From assembly GCF_965198245.1 (NCBI RefSeq), contig NZ_OZ240249.1, positions 3,162,001 through 3,226,000 of the forward strand: 64,000 nt of DNA, written 5' to 3'. The translations under genes were made by a program, and so were the position numbers. Source of the stretch: Poriferisodalis sp965198245 (GTDB taxonomy: Bacteria; Actinomycetota; Acidimicrobiia; Acidimicrobiales; Poriferisodalaceae). Below the pieces are notes generated by a model. It did not search any database and was not told where the DNA came from. It saw nothing but the letters and a program-made list of their open reading frames with translations. Of this stretch, positions 33,477-43,600 are shown one piece after another (positions within the stretch are counted from its first letter, which is position 1; every line of letters starts with the position of its first letter).

Positions 33477-36400
33477 AGCGGTTGTCTCGCCACGTACTGC
33501 CCAGAGTCGCGCTTGCCGTCGTGTTCGCTGCGACCCTCATGCCGGTCGACTCTGCGGGGGCCCAGGCCAGCACGGTGGAAACCGATGCGGGTGTCTCCAA
33601 CATCGAACAGGCATCGGCAGGCGCGGTTCCAATTTCGGGGTTCTCCACATCTGCTCCAGACTTTCTGAAGCAGCCCTTCAGGACTGGATCGGACGCGGAT
33701 TTCTACGAGATCTCTTCCGTCGAAGTGGCGCTGGGCAGCATCACCGAACCGCCTCCAGGAGAGGAAGCACTCCTCAACCTTCGAATACGGATCCTCGACA
33801 CGATTCGAGAAGGCGGCAGCAGCGGCAAGATCAAGCCCCATAGTTCCATCTGCGGCAAGCTCACCCCGCCTCCCACGTTTGAGGCGAACGCAGTCAATAC
33901 ATGGACGGCCGACTCGGCGTGCCGTTTGAATCACAGTTCCACGTACTGGGTCGAACTCAAGCACATCACAACAACCCGGAATCCGTCGAACGTGTCGGTG
34001 GAGCTGAAGTACACGACCGCAGCGGAAGATCCAGTCAGCGGGGACTTTGCGTTCGACCCGAGCCATGACGACAACCCCGTCGACTTTGCCCAATCCGATG
34101 GCCAGTCTGCGGCGGACTGGAAGATTCCACTCCTCTACAAGGAAGTGTATAACGATACGACAGACGTGAGACCGATCGCGGGTCGAGCGCTGCTGATCGA
34201 TGTCAACGATGTCAACAGTGCCACGGCGGTACTGCCGGGCTTGACCGTGGACCCCACCGAGCTGTCCGTCGTCGAGGACGGCACTGCCACGTTCGAGGTG
34301 GAGCTCGCGACTGCGCCCGCAGCGAACGTGACTGTCGCGGTGACCTCGGGCGACACCGATGTCGCCACCGTCACCTCCGGCGCATCGCTGACGTTCACGG
34401 CCGCGGACTGGAGCACTGCTCAGACTGTCACCGTGGGAGGCACCGCCGACGGCGACGTAGACGTCACCGCCACCGCCGCCTCCACCGACTCCGACTACGA
34501 AGGCTTGACCGGCACAGTCGCCGTCACCGTCACCGACAAGCCCGCGGTGACCGTGACCGTCCTGACCGACCCCTTCACCATCACCGAGCAAGGCGCCGAC
34601 GGCCGCTACACGGTGGTGCTGGACGCGCAGCCCGCCTCCGATGTGGTCATCGACATGGCCGCATCGGGCGACGCCCGCGTGTCTGTGGGCGGGAGCACCC
34701 CCGCGTCGACCGCGTCGCTCACCTTCACCGACATGAACTGGAACAGCCCACAGACCGTCACCGTCACCGCCGTCCACGACGACGACGCCAACGACGACGT
34801 CGCGGAAATCACGCTCGAGGTCGACGCCGACGACAGCTCGGAAGAGTACGACACCGTCACCATCTCCCCGGTTGCGGTCAACATCACCGACGACGACGAT
34901 GCCGGGCTGGTCATCGAACCCACCGATCTCGCCATCACCGAGGGGGCCGCCGCGGGCGTGGGCCACACCTACACCGTCAAGCTGGCGACCGAGCCCGATG
35001 CCGATGTCAATGTCGGGATCACGGGCCATGCAGGCACGACCGCTGTGCTCACAGGCTTCACCAATGACACGCTCACCTTCACCAGCGGCAACTGGCACAT
35101 GGCCCAGACCGTCACCGTCACCGCCGCCGACGACGACGACGACGACGACGAGACGGTCACCCTCTCCCATGAGGCCAGCAGCACTGACACCGACTATGAC
35201 GCGCTGGCCGGCAACGATGTCACGGTCACCATCGAAGACGACGACGAGGCCGGGCTGATCTTCGACATCAACCCACTCGAACTCGCCGTTGGCGAGGAGA
35301 GTTCTGCGGACTTCACCATCAGACTTGCGTCGCGGCCCCAAGCAACCGTCAGCATCACCTTCACGGGCCAGGCAGGCAGTGACATATCACTGTCGGGAGA
35401 CGCACAGTCGAACATTCTCTCTTTCACCGCTGCGGAGTGGAACACCGATAAGACGGTCACCGTCTCCGCCGCCCACGACGACGACGGCCGCGACGACACG
35501 GTTGTCCTCGGTTTGACCACCTCCACCAGCGACAGCGCCTACGGCAATCTCGCCGCTGTCCAGATTCCGGTCACGGTCACCGACAACGATGAGGCCGGGC
35601 TGATCTTCAGCCAGAACCCCCTCGATCCTCTCGACCGTCTCGACCCCCTCGAGCTTGCCGTTGGCGAGGAGGTGCCGGTGAGCTACACCGTGCGGCTGGC
35701 GACTGAGCCGCAAGCGGCCGTGTCCGTGCTGCTGGGGTCGGATCCGGTGACCTCGTTGACGATGTCGGGCGACGTGGCGGATTTCGCGCTCACCTTCGAG
35801 CCCGGTGACTGGGACACGCCCCAGACCGTCACCTTCGAGGTCGATCACGACGACGACGGCCGCGACGGCAGCTTCAACCTTGTCAACTCTCCCTCCAGCA
35901 ACGGCGACAGCGACTACAACGACCTCGCTGGTCGCAGCATCGCGGTCACCGTCACTGACGACGACATTCCCGCAGTGATTGTGGATCACACCGAAATCAC
36001 CGCTGTGGAGGGGAGTTCCCAGAACTTCACCGTGAGACTCGCCACTGAGCCGTCCGATGAGGTCATCGTCACCATCTCGGGCCACACCGGCACCGACGCG
36101 ACATTGTCAGGCAGCGACGTGACCAGTGACGCGCTCACCTTCGCCGTCGGCGATTGGGACACGCCCCAGACCGTCACCGTCACCGCCGCCGAAGACGTCG
36201 ACAGCGCCGAAGACAAGGTCATCCTCTCCTACACCGCCACCAGCACCGGCGACACCGAATACGACAACCTCACTGACGACCTCGTGAAGGTCACCATCAC
36301 CGACAACGACAGTCCTGCCGTCGCCGTCAATCCGACCGCGATCGACGTCGACGAGGGCGGTTCCGCTAGCTACACCGTGCAGCTCGTCACTCAACCGGCC

Positions 36401-39400
36401 ACGGATGTCACCGTCACCGTCACCGTCCCAGCCAATTCCGGCGCGTCGCTGTCGGGCGGCACGCTGACACGCGACCTCACCTTCACCTCCTTGACGTGGA
36501 GCACGCCCCAGACCGTCACCGTCGTGGGCGCAGACGATGACGATGCCCGCGACAGCGCCCCCTTCGACATCACCCACACCTCATCGGGCGCCGACTACGA
36601 CAACGTCACCATCGGCTCGGTGACCGTGACCGTCATCGACGACGACGAAGCCGGACTGGTCATCGAGCCGGCCGCGATCGACGTGGAGGAGGAAGGCTCG
36701 GCGGGCTACACAGTCAGGCTGACCACCGAGCCGTCGGCGGATGTCATCGTCGACATCGGCGGCCACATCGGCACCGACGCGTCGCTGTCGGGCAGCGACG
36801 TGACCAGCGACGCACTCACCTTCACCCCCGGCAACTGGGACACGCCCCAGACCGTCACCGTTGTGGCCGCCGCCGACGGCGACGCTGACGACGAAGCACC
36901 CGTCAACCTCACCCACAGCGCTTCCAGCGCCGACCCCCAATACGACACCCTCGCCGGCGATCCCGTCAGGGTCGCCATCGCCGACAACGACGATGTCGGC
37001 ACCGTCGGGAGCGACACCGCCGCGGTGCTTGTGTCCGTCGACTCCTTCGACCTCGTCGAGGGCGAGTCGGACGACTACACGGTCGTCTTGGGCACCGAGC
37101 CGACCCAAGACGTGACCATCTCCATCATCGGCAACACCGGCAGCGACGTGTCCGTGACCGGCAACACGCTAAGCAACGACGTCACGCTGACGTTCACGGC
37201 CGCGAACTATTCCACCGCGCAGACCGTGACGGTGACCGCCAACCAGGACGACGACGCGATCGACGAGTCGGACGTGACGCTCACCCATGTGGCCGCCAGC
37301 GCGGACACGGACTACAACGGCATCAGCGGCGACTCCGTAACCGTCGCCGTCGACGACGACGACACAGCCGGAGTCACCGTGTCGCCCACCGAGCTGTCGG
37401 TGACCGAGGGCAGTTCGAACACCTATGAGGTGTCGCTGGGCTCCCAGCCGACCGCGGACGTCACCGTCACCATCGCCGGGCACGACCGCAGCGACCTGAC
37501 CCTCACCGGCAACACGCTGAACAACGACAACGAGCTGACCTTCACAGCCGCGAACTGGGACACCGCGCAGACCGTGACGGTGACCGCCGCCGAGGACCCC
37601 GACGCCGGCACCGACGCACCGGTCGAACTGACCCACACGGCCGCCAGCAACGACGCCGACTACGACGGCGTCAGCGTCGGCTCGGTAACCGTCGCCATCG
37701 CCGAGAACGACACTGCCGAGATCACCGTGTCGACCGCGCAGTTGACGGTGGACGAGATCGGCACCGGCACGTACACCGTCGTTCTGTCGCATCCGCCGGT
37801 CAGCGAGGTGACCGTCAAGATCACCGACGCCGGCGACATGAACACCAATCCCACACAGCTCGCGTTCGACGCGTCGGACTGGGACACGCCCCAGACCGTC
37901 ACGGTAATCGCCGGCAACGACGATGACGCCTACGACGACACCGTCGAGATCACTCACGCCGTCGTCGAAGGCAGCGCCGACGAGTACTTCCAGCTCACTG
38001 TCGCCGCCGTCACTGTCACCGTGACGGACACAGACACCGCAGGCCTGAGCGTCTCGTCCCGTGCCATCGGGATCCTCGAGGAAGGAACCGGTACCTACAC
38101 CGTCGCGCTGACCAGCGAGCCATCCGATGAGGTGACCGTTGACATTACCGAAGGCGGGCCGGTGACGGTGGAGCCCGCAATCCTCACGTTTAGGGCGGAC
38201 AACTGGGACACGCTCCAGACCGTCACGGTGACCATCGCCCACGACGACAACACCATCAGCGAAAACATAACTCTCGACCACACCACCGACAGCGACGCCC
38301 CCGACTACAAGGGCGTGATCGCCAGTGTCGCGGTCACGGTGAGCGACAACGATGCTGCTGGTGTGGTGCTGTCACCGCAGCATCTGACGGTGATCGAGGG
38401 CGAGACCGGTGCTTACAGCGTGTCGCTCTCCCAAGCACCCACTGCTGACGTGACCATCGAGGTCACAGGCCGGGCCGGCGTGGTCACCGTCAACGACGGC
38501 GATACCGCGAGGGTGACGTTCACCCCGTCGAACTGGGATCAGCCCCGCAAGGTGACAGTTGCGGCGACCCAGAATGACGATGACGCTAACTCCGACATCA
38601 CGGTCCCGATCACCAACCGCATTGTTGCGGGCGACGCCACCGAGTACGGCAACCTCGCCGTTAACGACGTGACTGTGACCATCCTCGACGACGACGGTCC
38701 CGCACTCCGGATCAACACCGAGGAGCTCTCGGTCACCAGTGCCCGTTCCGCGGTCTACACCGTCAGCCTCAACAGCGCTCCCGACCCTGGTGCGGTGCTC
38801 ACCAGCGTGCCGCCTCGGTTCGAGGCACCCGAGGTCAGGACCGACCTTGACCCCAGGCCGGCGACGGACGTGGACGTGACGATCTATGCATCAGGCGATC
38901 TGTCGGTGGAGCCGACGGTCCTCAGGTTCACGGCATCGAACTGGGATGTGCCCCAGAAGGTCAGGGTGACCGCCAATGGTGCTGCGGCCGGTACCAGGTT
39001 CACGATCGTCCATGCAATCGCAGGCCCCACCTACTACGCCGACGTCAGCAACGCGGGCCTCGGCCTGACAGTGCGACGGAGTTCGGGCGGCGGTTCCCCG
39101 GGCGGTTCCGGTTCGGGCAGCCGTGGCGGTTCCGGTTCGGGCGGCGGCGGCGGTGGCGGCGATCTCGATGTGGGTGTGGCGACGTTTGTAGTGGCGAATG
39201 GGTGGAGTGCTGCTGATGTGGGTGTGGCGTCGGTGCTGGCGGCGCGCACGTCTGAGGCGGTAGTGGTGTACACCGCGGGCAACGAGCTGTCCGAAGAGAC
39301 CAGGGTGCTGCTGCGAGAGGCGCTGCCCGCCGAGGTGATCATCGTGGGCGGCAATGCTGCGGTGTCGCGTGACGTGCGCACCCAGATCCGGGCAGCGTCG

Positions 39401-40135
39401 TCGGAATCGGGCATCTCGCGCATCACAGGCGAGGATCGTTCCGACACAGCCGCGGCCACAGCACGCCGCATCCTGGGCGCGCCGTCCGCTGCGGGCCGCG
39501 TGACGCTGGTCGTGGCCAATGGCTGGTCGCCGCCTGATATCGGCGCAGCCACGGCGCTGGCTGCGAGCAGCGGGCGCTCTGCGGTGCTCTACACCGAGCG
39601 CGACAGCCTGCCTGAAGCCTCCGCGGCGCTGCTGCGCGACTACGACGTTGCGCGGGTGATGCTCATCGGAGGCACTGCGGCGATCAGCGGCGACGTGCAG
39701 GACGCGGTCGCTGCGGCGGCGGGCGATGCCAGCATCTCGCGGCTCACGGGCACCGACCGCATCGACACTGCTGCGCAGGCGGCACGGCGGGTGCTGGGCA
39801 ATCCCGCCGCGGCTCCCGACGGCGTCACCCTGGTGATCGCCAATGGCTGGTCCGCGCCCGATGTCGGCGTCGCGGCGGCATTGGCAGCCGCGACGGAGAA
39901 CGCCGCGGTTGCCTACACCGCACAGGGCGAGCTGCCCGAGACGACCGCGGCGCTGATCCGCGACTACCGACCCGGCCAGGTCATCATCGTGGGCGGCCGC
40001 GCAGCAGTCGCCAACGACGTGCGAACAGCCATCACCCAGACCGCCCCCGACAACGCCGACATCCGGCGCATCACCGGCAGCACCCGCACCGACACCGCCG
40101 TGCGCGCCGCACGGCGCATCCTCGCAAACCTCTGA
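33473..40135 (+). CDS. giant cell-wall protein 1: Calx-beta-like repeats plus three CWB2 repeats
   Basis: A 2220-residue exported protein. Residues 1-31 are a signal peptide (ALAVVFAATLMPVDSAGAQA). Residues about 45-200 form a domain also seen in giant protein 2 (PFRTGSDADFYEISSVEVAL, TYWVELKHI). About 14 tandem units of 95-115 residues follow (roughly 256-1860), each beginning like PTELSVVEDGTATFEVELAT and containing WDTPQTVTVTA with an acidic DDD loop, which resembles Calx-beta or related Ig-like folds; calcium binding is inference. A Gly/Ser linker (about 1870-1897) precedes three CWB2 repeats (1898-2220, starting DVGVATFVVANGWSAADVG) that should anchor it to wall polymers. The function is probably adhesion or an S-layer-like coat. 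The start is fixed by the signal peptide and the leader overlap. Confidence 0.9.
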   Translation: MKRLSRHVLPRVALAVVFAATLMPVDSAGAQASTVETDAGVSNIEQASAGAVPISGFSTSAPDFLKQPFRTGSDADFYEISSVEVALGSITEPPPGEEALLNLRIRILDTIREGGSSGKIKPHSSICGKLTPPPTFEANAVNTWTADSACRLNHSSTYWVELKHITTTRNPSNVSVELKYTTAAEDPVSGDFAFDPSHDDNPVDFAQSDGQSAADWKIPLLYKEVYNDTTDVRPIAGRALLIDVNDVNSATAVLPGLTVDPTELSVVEDGTATFEVELATAPAANVTVAVTSGDTDVATVTSGASLTFTAADWSTAQTVTVGGTADGDVDVTATAASTDSDYEGLTGTVAVTVTDKPAVTVTVLTDPFTITEQGADGRYTVVLDAQPASDVVIDMAASGDARVSVGGSTPASTASLTFTDMNWNSPQTVTVTAVHDDDANDDVAEITLEVDADDSSEEYDTVTISPVAVNITDDDDAGLVIEPTDLAITEGAAAGVGHTYTVKLATEPDADVNVGITGHAGTTAVLTGFTNDTLTFTSGNWHMAQTVTVTAADDDDDDDETVTLSHEASSTDTDYDALAGNDVTVTIEDDDEAGLIFDINPLELAVGEESSADFTIRLASRPQATVSITFTGQAGSDISLSGDAQSNILSFTAAEWNTDKTVTVSAAHDDDGRDDTVVLGLTTSTSDSAYGNLAAVQIPVTVTDNDEAGLIFSQNPLDPLDRLDPLELAVGEEVPVSYTVRLATEPQAAVSVLLGSDPVTSLTMSGDVADFALTFEPGDWDTPQTVTFEVDHDDDGRDGSFNLVNSPSSNGDSDYNDLAGRSIAVTVTDDDIPAVIVDHTEITAVEGSSQNFTVRLATEPSDEVIVTISGHTGTDATLSGSDVTSDALTFAVGDWDTPQTVTVTAAEDVDSAEDKVILSYTATSTGDTEYDNLTDDLVKVTITDNDSPAVAVNPTAIDVDEGGSASYTVQLVTQPATDVTVTVTVPANSGASLSGGTLTRDLTFTSLTWSTPQTVTVVGADDDDARDSAPFDITHTSSGADYDNVTIGSVTVTVIDDDEAGLVIEPAAIDVEEEGSAGYTVRLTTEPSADVIVDIGGHIGTDASLSGSDVTSDALTFTPGNWDTPQTVTVVAAADGDADDEAPVNLTHSASSADPQYDTLAGDPVRVAIADNDDVGTVGSDTAAVLVSVDSFDLVEGESDDYTVVLGTEPTQDVTISIIGNTGSDVSVTGNTLSNDVTLTFTAANYSTAQTVTVTANQDDDAIDESDVTLTHVAASADTDYNGISGDSVTVAVDDDDTAGVTVSPTELSVTEGSSNTYEVSLGSQPTADVTVTIAGHDRSDLTLTGNTLNNDNELTFTAANWDTAQTVTVTAAEDPDAGTDAPVELTHTAASNDADYDGVSVGSVTVAIAENDTAEITVSTAQLTVDEIGTGTYTVVLSHPPVSEVTVKITDAGDMNTNPTQLAFDASDWDTPQTVTVIAGNDDDAYDDTVEITHAVVEGSADEYFQLTVAAVTVTVTDTDTAGLSVSSRAIGILEEGTGTYTVALTSEPSDEVTVDITEGGPVTVEPAILTFRADNWDTLQTVTVTIAHDDNTISENITLDHTTDSDAPDYKGVIASVAVTVSDNDAAGVVLSPQHLTVIEGETGAYSVSLSQAPTADVTIEVTGRAGVVTVNDGDTARVTFTPSNWDQPRKVTVAATQNDDDANSDITVPITNRIVAGDATEYGNLAVNDVTVTILDDDGPALRINTEELSVTSARSAVYTVSLNSAPDPGAVLTSVPPRFEAPEVRTDLDPRPATDVDVTIYASGDLSVEPTVLRFTASNWDVPQKVRVTANGAAAGTRFTIVHAIAGPTYYADVSNAGLGLTVRRSSGGGSPGGSGSGSRGGSGSGGGGGGGDLDVGVATFVVANGWSAADVGVASVLAARTSEAVVVYTAGNELSEETRVLLREALPAEVIIVGGNAAVSRDVRTQIRAASSESGISRITGEDRSDTAAATARRILGAPSAAGRVTLVVANGWSPPDIGAATALAASSGRSAVLYTERDSLPEASAALLRDYDVARVMLIGGTAAISGDVQDAVAAAAGDASISRLTGTDRIDTAAQAARRVLGNPAAAPDGVTLVIANGWSAPDVGVAAALAAATENAAVAYTAQGELPETTAALIRDYRPGQVIIVGGRAAVANDVRTAITQTAPDNADIRRITGSTRTDTAVRAARRILANL

Positions 40136-40229
40136 GCACAGGACATTCGCGCTGACTGCGTCCTGCCAAGTCTTGCAGACGCCGTAGCCACATCCGACGG
40201 CAGCGCTGCTCCACCTAGTGCTGTCGTCA

Positions 40230-40267
40230 GGCACCGCCCCGGAACCCCACCGCACCGGGGCGGTGCC
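40230..40267 (+). terminator. hairpin after giant gene 1
   Basis: GGCACCGCCCCGG (40230-40242) pairs perfectly with CCGGGGCGGTGCC (40255-40267) around a 12-nt loop, 95 bp after the stop. No U-tract follows. The same hairpin occurs after giant gene 2. Confidence 0.65.
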
Positions 40268-40340
40268 ACCCCTCTCTCGTGGGGCCTCAAACCAAAACGT
40301 CGTTGGGCAATCCCGCGCCCGACGCTTGCTCGATGGTCAA

Positions 40341-40480
40341 AGAGCCCCAGTGGATAGGTCACGTCTCGAAAAGCTGCTGTCACGCCTTCTTTGCGCAATT
40401 TTGCCGCCTGTGGCGGCATTTCTGCGCAAAGTCCAGGCCGCCGGGGCTGCCGGGCATCGCCGCCCATCCGCTGGGGCTCT
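40341..40480. mobile_element. MITE-like repeat, copy 2
   Basis: A 140-bp non-coding element between giant genes 1 and 2. The left end AGAGCCCCAGTGGATAGG and the right end CCATCCGCTGGGGCTCT are near-perfect inverted repeats. The centre is a strong palindrome: TTTGCGCA and GCCGCC pair with GGCGGC and TGCGCAAA. It matches the copy at 11662. Confidence 0.75.
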
Positions 40481-40502
40481 GAGTTTCCGGAGATAGGGCC
40501 GG

Positions 40503-40522
40503 TAGACATACACACATGCATT
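40503..40522 (+). promoter_or_regulatory. conserved block spanning a -10-like box and the leader 2 start
   Basis: TAGACATACACACATGCATT matches the block before giant gene 3 (48416-48435) at 19 of 20 positions. It puts a TANNNT-like box about 7 bp before the leader's ATG, as expected for leaderless actinobacterial transcripts. Confidence 0.5.
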
Positions 40523-40629
40523 CGCAACATGTGAGTGATCGCCCGGACACGTCGTCGCCTCGCGCCGCCAACTGCGTATCGGGGGGGGGGGGGGGTCCCT
40601 CGTCTGCTGTCGTACGGCCGGCTGATTGA
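40516..40629 (+). CDS. leader peptide of giant gene 2, containing a poly-G tract
   Basis: A 37-codon frame from ATG 40516 reads MHSQHVSDRPDTSSPRAANC, then VSGGGGG across the tract and PSSAVVRPAD. Its TGA (40627-40629) overlaps the ATG at 40629 as TGATG. It is homologous to leader 3: shared His, Asp, Pro, Asp, Ser and Arg residues use different synonymous codons (for example CAT/CAC, GAT/GAC, CCG/CCA), a sign of selection on the peptide. Confidence 0.6.
   Translation: MHSQHVSDRPDTSSPRAANCVSGGGGGPSSAVVRPAD
40581..40595. repeat. homopolymer tract of 15 G inside leader 2
   Basis: Fifteen consecutive G encode the pentaglycine of leader 2, 33 bp before the giant gene's ATG. Because the start region is CTGATTGATG, two of the three possible leader frames stop on it; the third reads past it and on for about 115 codons out of frame. 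Confidence 0.9.
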
Positions 40630-43600
40630 TGCCGCGGCCGACCGATGGGAGAGGCCGACTGCCTCGACCGCTCAGCAAGACCGGCGCCCCGAGAGTCGTC
40701 GAATCGCCGCGGCCGGTGCTGTTCGTCCTGCTTGTGTTATTCGCGGTGTTCTCAGGCTTGGTGTCGCCGGCGTCGGCCCAGACGCCGAGCAACGATGCTT
40801 CGCTCAGCGCTCTGACGTTGAGTGCGGGGAGGCTGTCGCCTGCGTTCGCGAGCGGCACGACGATGTACACGGCCAGCGTCGGCTACACGGTCACGCGCGT
40901 CAGCGTCACTGCGACCAAGAGCGACAACAACGCCACGGTGTCATTCCTCGATGCCGACGACTTGCCGCTGGTTGACGCTGACAGCACCGCTGGTGGGCAG
41001 CAGGTGGACCTGGGGGTGGGCGTCACCGTGGTCAAGGTCAAGGTGACGGCGCAGGACACCACCACCACCGAGACCTACACCGTGACGATCACCCGGACCG
41101 TGCAGGACATGTCGCTGTGGTCGCCGGTCAGCGATCCGGTCGCGGCGTTCGCGTCGACCGCCGAGTATGCCGTGACCTTCCAGGGAGCATGGACCACCGC
41201 CGTCACGCCCGACGGCGTTCCGGGGGGTGCGCATTTCTCGCGTCTGATCGGCGGCGTCCACAACGCAGCCGCGGCCTTCGTGGAGAGCGGCGAGAGGAGC
41301 ACCGCCGGAGTGGAGGCCATGGCGGAGGTGGGAGGCTGGAGGGGCCTGCGCGGCGAGGTGGTGGATGCCGGGCCGGACGCGCTCAGCACCTTGGTCGGCG
41401 ACACCGATTTCATCCCCCCCACAAGCTCGAACAGCTTGACGGCCACGCTCACGACCGAGCATCCGCGGGTGACGCTCGTCACGATGATCGCCCCGAGCCA
41501 TGACTGGTTCGTGGGCGTGTCGGGGCTGCCGCTGGTCGACGGCGAGGGCCGCTGGCTGGGTTCGCACACGGTGAGCCTGTATCCGTGGGATGCCGGCACC
41601 GAGGACGGAACCGACTTCGCGCTCTCCCCCAGCGACGCGACCGATCCTCAGGGAGTCATCGAGAGCCTGCGGGGCACCGGCCTGTTCACGACCGAGCCGA
41701 TCGCGACACTGAGCTTCGCGCTGGCGTCGGTGGTCACGACGCGCAGCGTGGCCGAGAACACCGCTGCGGGCACCGGCATCGGCGCGCCTGTGGCGCTCGG
41801 CGGCACCAGCGGCACCGTCGCCTACACGCTGGGCGGCGCCGACGCCGCGTCGTTCGACATCGACGAAACCACAGGACAGCTCCAGACCAAAGCCGCCCTC
41901 GACTATGAGACCAAGCCCGGCTACGAAGTGACCGTCACCGCCACCGACTCCAACGGCACCACCGACACCACCGTGACCATCGAGGTGACCAACGTCGCCG
42001 AACTGGCATCAGAGGTGAGCGGGCCCGCCAGCGTGGACCACGCCGAGAACGACGCCGGCCGCATCGCGACCTACACCGCGTCCTCGCCGGTGGACCGCGA
42101 CGGCATCGAGTGGTCGCTGTCAGGCGACGACGCCGCCCACTTCAGCATCGACGACCCCGCCGGCGCCCTCAGATTCCGCATCGACCCCGTCTCGCCGAAC
42201 CTGTTCGCGAAACCGCCCGACTACGAGTCGCCGTCGGATGATGACACCGACAACGAATACGCCGTGACCCTCACCGCCTCACTGGCGGGATCGAGCACCA
42301 CGGTGACCAAGAGCGTCACCGTCACCGTCACCGACACCGACGAAGCCGGGACGCTCACCCTGTCCACCACACGCCCCCAAATGGGAACAGAACTGACCAC
42401 AACCTTGAGCGACCTCGACGGCGTAGTGGACGGCACCCCGACCTATGTCTGGGAACGCTCGATACGCCCCAACGCCTGGACAGCCATCTCAGGGGCAACA
42501 TCGAGCACCTACACACCAGCGGCCGCGGACACCGGCACGTTCCTGCGGGCAACGGCCACCTACGAGGACAGCCACGACACCGGCCAGACAGCCACCGCAC
42601 TCACCTACGAAGTGGTCACAGCCAGCCTGCTCACCGGCCTGGGGGCCACCACCAACGACTCGACAGCCAACCCGGACCGCGCCCTCTCGCCTGCATTCAG
42701 CGCTGACGTCCTCCACTACGCCGTCGGCTGCGCCCCCAGCGGCGACACCATGACCGTGACCCCGACCGCGGCCTCGGGCGTGCGGATCGCCGTCAACGGC
42801 ACCCAAACCGCCAGCGGCACCGCCGCGACGGTGCCGGTCAGCCGCGAGAGCGACGTGCACGTCACCCTCACCGGCGCCGACGGCGCTGCCACCACCTACG
42901 TGGTCCACTGCCACATTCACCGCGAGCGGATGATCGAGGCGACCAAAATTCCGGGTGCTGACGGCATCCTCGAGGAACTCATCATGCTCCGGTTCTACGA
43001 TTCCGTCGCAATAGTCGACAACAACGCCGTGCCCCGATTTCGCCGAGCTCCCGGACACAGCATTTGGGCCTACTTCCGCGTCGACAGAGCCGCCGGTGCC
43101 GATCAGCAGCAAGGTGACGAACTCGAATACCGGTACTCGTACGTGGACACCTCTGCGTGGCCCCATTTTGAATTCACGGTCCTGGACCAGAACCTGGAGA
43201 TACTGGAAACGGGGATCACCACCGTGGCCCCGCTCGAAACGATCGACCAGCACGACTTCCGCGTTCTGCCCAACGGCAACTACCTGCTGCTGGCCTACGA
43301 GCCGGCACTGCGCGACCTCAACGACCTGCCGTTCGACCACCCCGATATTGCCGACAGCCAGCCCCAGGCGGTGAGGGATGCGGCCGTCCAGATCGTCACG
43401 CCGGCCGGGCGGGCGGTGTTCACGTGGAACTCCTGGGAGATCATGCCTTTGGAGGATTGCACCCAGCACCGGTTCGCAGCAGAGGAGCACCACAGCTACG
43501 CCCATATCAACTCGCTGCAGTTGGTGGACGGGCTCATCATCGCCTCGATGCGGGGGTGCTCGAGGGTGCTGGCCATCGACCCGGACCACGCCGAGGACCA

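Noticed and set aside
33473..39060. Acidic DDD-rich repeats of giant protein 1 as RTX calcium toxin repeats
   Set aside because: The units are about 100 residues with beta-sandwich patterns, not the nonapeptide GGxGxDxxx of RTX proteins.
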